Assembly: GCA_013695335.1 (NCBI GenBank)
Contig: JACDAR010000353.1
Span: forward strand, 1-7,540
Length of the DNA stretch: 7,540 nt
DNA from: Rubrobacter sp.
GTDB lineage: Bacteria > Actinomycetota > Rubrobacteria > Rubrobacterales > Rubrobacteraceae
Direction: 5' to 3'
The notes below the pieces were generated by a model. That model was given only the letters and a program-made list of their open reading frames with translations, was not told where the DNA came from and made no database searches. The position numbers and the translations under genes are program-made. Position 1 is the first letter of the stretch. Every line of letters begins with the position of its first letter. Shown here in pieces: positions 5,668 through 7,540 of this stretch.

Positions 5668-6446
5668 TGGCCGACCTCTCCGGCAAGCGGGCGCTGGTGA
5701 CCGGCGCGGGCATGGGCATAGGGCAGGGCATCGCCGTGGAGCTTGCGAAGGGGGGCGCGCAGGTGGCCGTCCACTACGCCCACACAGAGCCGGACGAGAC
5801 GGTCACCGAGATAGAGAAACACGGTGGCAAGGCAGTGGCCGTGCAGGGCGATCTGAGCAAAGTCCCCGACTGCGAGCGGACGGTAGACGAAGCCGCCGAC
5901 GCTCTCGGCGGGCTGGATATTCTGGTCAACAACGCTGGCGTCACGAAAGCATTGCCCTTCCTCGAAACCGACGAAGAAACCTACGACTCGGTCTTCGACC
6001 TGAACATCAAGGGCTACTTCTTCCTCGCGCGGCGGGTGGTGCCGTTCATGCTGGAGGCCGGAGGCGGCAGCATCATCAACATCACTTCGGTGCATGGTTT
6101 CGCAGGATTTCCCAACCACACAGCCTACGCGGCGACGAAGGGCGCGATCAACGCTTTCACCCGCCAGCTTTCGATAGAGCTTGCGGATCGGAACGTCAAG
6201 GTGAACGCTGTCGGGCCTGGCCTCATCGAGGTCCCCCGCTACTTCGATACGCCAGGCTACACAACCGAGTTCGGCAATAGTCTGGTTCCGGCTGGCAGGA
6301 TCGGGTTTCCAAGGGACGTCGGCCCCACCGTCGCCTTCCTCGCCTCCGACGCTGCGGATTTCGTGACGGGTCAGGTTCTGTACGTGGACGGCGGCACTAC
6401 CGCGAGGATGGGCCTTTGGTGGGAGCAGCAACAGAACCCGGAGTAG
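5667..6446 (+). CDS. Short-chain dehydrogenase/reductase (SDR)
   Basis: A 259-residue classical SDR with a Rossmann fold. Landmarks: cofactor loop TGAGMGIG at 12-19, DLS at 62-64 contacting adenine, NNAG at 88-91, the catalytic tetrad N113 (DLNIKG), S141 (NITSVHG), Y154 and K158 (AYAATKGA), and the C-terminal VTGQVLYVDGG. It uses NAD(P)H; the end of beta-2 (VAVHYAHT) lacks the Asp typical of strict NAD users, so NADP is possible. In non-phosphorylative sugar pathways, SDRs act as sugar 1-dehydrogenases or as 2-keto-3-deoxy-acid dehydrogenases, and either would fit beside the dehydratase. Start: ATG at 5667 shares its A with the dehydratase TGA (TGATG); the in-frame GTG at 5664 is an alternative with worse spacing from AGGTGA. 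It is the last gene of the operon. The W-rich tail (GLWWEQQQ) is of unknown meaning. Confidence 0.92.
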   Translation: MADLSGKRALVTGAGMGIGQGIAVELAKGGAQVAVHYAHTEPDETVTEIEKHGGKAVAVQGDLSKVPDCERTVDEAADALGGLDILVNNAGVTKALPFLETDEETYDSVFDLNIKGYFFLARRVVPFMLEAGGGSIINITSVHGFAGFPNHTAYAATKGAINAFTRQLSIELADRNVKVNAVGPGLIEVPRYFDTPGYTTEFGNSLVPAGRIGFPRDVGPTVAFLASDAADFVTGQVLYVDGGTTARMGLWWEQQQNPE

Positions 6447-6450
6447 TCGA

Positions 6451-6468
6451 GGCGGGAACGGTCTCGCC
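6451..6468 (+). terminator. Hairpin just after the operon, possible terminator
   Basis: GGCGGGA-ACGG-TCTCGCC gives a 7-bp stem (one G-T pair) with a four-base loop, beginning four bases after the SDR stop. No T run follows (GCATCCATC), so it may be a weak intrinsic terminator or a structure that stabilises the transcript's 3' end. Confidence 0.4.
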
Positions 6469-6515
6469 GCATCCATCTGAGATCGAAGGCTTCTCGAATA
6501 AACACGAAACGTATC

Positions 6516-6545
6516 TTGCAAATGTGGATGTCGAGTCCATATACT
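6516..6545 (+). promoter_or_regulatory. Candidate promoter of the GH15 gene
   Basis: TTGCAA (6516-6521), an 18-base spacer and TATACT (6540-6545), matching the vegetative boxes at four of six and five of six positions. The surrounding DNA (6490-6550) is AT-richer than its flanks. Transcription would begin near 6552 and leave a leader of about 130 bases before the next gene. Confidence 0.45.
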
Positions 6546-6551
6546 GCGAGG

Positions 6552-6683
6552 TCTCATAGAGAAAGGGAAACAGGGGGAGATCAACCCTGCGCGCCGTTGA
6601 TTTTCGGGCGAAAGGCCGTTGTTGGAGGCCGGATCTAATAGACAGGGCGCCGGGAACTCCCGGTCGGGTGAGAAAGGGGAGCG
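6552..6683 (+). promoter_or_regulatory. Long 5' leader of the GH15 gene, with small hairpins
   Basis: This is the predicted untranslated leader. Small stems are visible: CAGGG/CCCTG (6571-6575 with 6585-6589), GGCC/GGCC (6614-6617 with 6627-6630), and CCGGG-AACT-CCCGG (6650-6663) about 20 bases before the start codon. GCGCC at 6591-6595 could also pair with GGCGC at 6646-6650. CCGTTG occurs twice (6594, 6616). AAGGGGA (6674-6680) is the ribosome site. I could not match it to a riboswitch class, so a regulatory role is only a possibility. Confidence 0.3.
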
Positions 6684-7540
6684 ATGGTGCAGTGGTTGCC
6701 GACAAGACCTCGGTTGTTTTTCGGGATGGCGGTTCTAATCTTCGTGGTCGTGGTATTTGCCACAGCCGGGTCTAAGGCCGGGGACGCCAAGCCCTCAAGC
6801 ACCGCTCCCGGTGCTCCGGGCAGCAAGGCCGTGTGGACCGAGGCAGACAAGGACGGCTACGGAACTTCGACAACTACGGACAGCAAGGTCTGGTACACCA
6901 TAGACGATGGAAGGATGACCGAGGTTTATTATCCGGATCTCGGGACGCCCAGCGCGCGGGACATGCAGCTCATCGTCAGCGACGGCAAGACTTTCGCCGA
7001 GCTGGAGACCGAAGCCACGACCCACAAGGTCGAACTGGTGGACGAGAAGGCGCTGGTCTACCGCCAGATCAACACGGACAAAGATGGCAAGTACCGGATA
7101 ACCAAGACGTACGTCACCGACCCAGCCCGCGCCACCGTGCTTGTGGACGTGGACTTCGAGTCGCTCTCGGGCAAACCCTATCAGGTCTACGCACTCTACG
7201 ATCCATCTCTCGATAACGGCGGCGACGAAGACTCTGGCGCCGTCCGCGGCACAGCCCTCGTGGCCGACGATAACGATGGAGTATCCAGCGCCCTGGTCGC
7301 CTTGCCCGAGTTTGGCAAGAGTTCCACCGGATACAAGGACACCAGCGACGGGTGGCAGGATCTGAAATCCGACTACAAGATGGACTGGAACTATCGCTCC
7401 TCACCAGACGGCAACGTGGTCCAGACGGCGAGGCTTCAGGTAGATGGCGTGGACAACCAGGATGCGACCCTCTCCCTCGGGTTCGCCGACACGATAGACG
7501 GCGCCGTTCAAACTGCCAGGTCATCCCTCGCGGCGGGCTT
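6684..7540 (+). CDS. Secreted GH15 glucoamylase/glucodextranase, N-terminal part (cut by window end)
   Basis: The frame is open from ATG 6684 to the window end, 285 codons, with no stop. Residues 1-28 are a signal peptide: a short basic start (TRPR), a hydrophobic core FFGMAVLIFVVVVFATA, and an A-T-A site suggesting cleavage after A28; there is no lipobox Cys. From about residue 41, APGAPGSKAVWTEADKDGYG, then KVWYTIDDGRMTEVYYPDLG (68-87), ARDMQLIVSDG and YRITKTYVTDPARATVLVDV match the beta-sandwich N-terminal domain of bacterial glucodextranases and glucoamylases. The (alpha/alpha)6 catalytic GH15 domain should lie beyond the window, so activity cannot be judged. The family hydrolyses alpha-1,4 or alpha-1,6 glucans from the non-reducing end, releasing glucose outside the cell. 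AAGGGGA precedes the ATG; GTG one codon later is an alternative start. Confidence 0.85.
   Translation, partial: MVQWLPTRPRLFFGMAVLIFVVVVFATAGSKAGDAKPSSTAPGAPGSKAVWTEADKDGYGTSTTTDSKVWYTIDDGRMTEVYYPDLGTPSARDMQLIVSDGKTFAELETEATTHKVELVDEKALVYRQINTDKDGKYRITKTYVTDPARATVLVDVDFESLSGKPYQVYALYDPSLDNGGDEDSGAVRGTALVADDNDGVSSALVALPEFGKSSTGYKDTSDGWQDLKSDYKMDWNYRSSPDGNVVQTARLQVDGVDNQDATLSLGFADTIDGAVQTARSSLAAG

Noticed and set aside
5526..6584. A 352-codon open frame on the minus strand opposite the SDR gene
   Set aside because: The SDR on the other strand has all its catalytic motifs. This frame has no recognisable domain and is a by-product of codon bias.
6552..6683. Cyclic-di-GMP, cyclic-di-AMP or cobalamin riboswitch in the GH15 leader
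   Set aside because: Some fragments looked suggestive (CGAAAGGCC, GGGTGAGAAAGG), but the conserved core motifs of these classes are missing or out of order.

Overview
The window is GC-rich, densely packed bacterial DNA from what looks like an actinobacterium. A member of the Rubrobacter group is the best guess. Three things point that way: the GC-biased third positions combined with free use of ATA and AGG codons, the stand-alone BTAD-type regulator with its distinctive N-terminus, and the run of ATGA/TGATG gene overlaps. This assignment is inference; no RNA gene or other phylogenetic marker is present. I see no tRNA, rRNA, CRISPR array, insertion sequence or phage module.

Left part (20-1391, + strand): a stand-alone SARP/BTAD-type transcriptional regulator, then a small staphylococcal-nuclease-like protein with an apparent substitution of one metal ligand. 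Middle (1436-2718, - strand): a tight two-gene unit of a MOSC-domain protein followed by a YmdB-family metallophosphoesterase. It converges on the nuclease gene across a 44-base gap holding a GC-rich hairpin, probably a two-way terminator.

Centre (2719-6446, + strand): the most informative part. From a divergent intergenic region runs a four-gene operon: a FadR-type GntR repressor, an uncharacterised conserved protein that reads as an eight-strand TIM barrel, an enolase-superfamily sugar-acid dehydratase resembling D-galactonate dehydratase, and a short-chain dehydrogenase/reductase. All three junctions overlap (ATGA, ATGA, TGATG), so the genes are almost certainly co-translated. The promoter of the operon carries a sequence that fits the FadR-subfamily operator pattern TnGTnnnACnA exactly. 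It overlaps the -10 box, and the repressor's GTG start lies about where transcription should begin, which suggests a leaderless, autorepressed mRNA. A coherent reading is a non-phosphorylative sugar-acid pathway in which the SDR oxidises a sugar or a deoxy-keto acid, the dehydratase removes water from an aldonate, and the TIM-barrel protein performs an unassigned step. No kinase, aldolase or transporter of known type is present in the window.

Right part (6447-7540): a 237-base intergenic region with a hairpin just after the operon, a plausible promoter and a leader of about 130 bases. Then comes the start of a secreted GH15-type glucoamylase/glucodextranase, cut by the window end before its catalytic domain.
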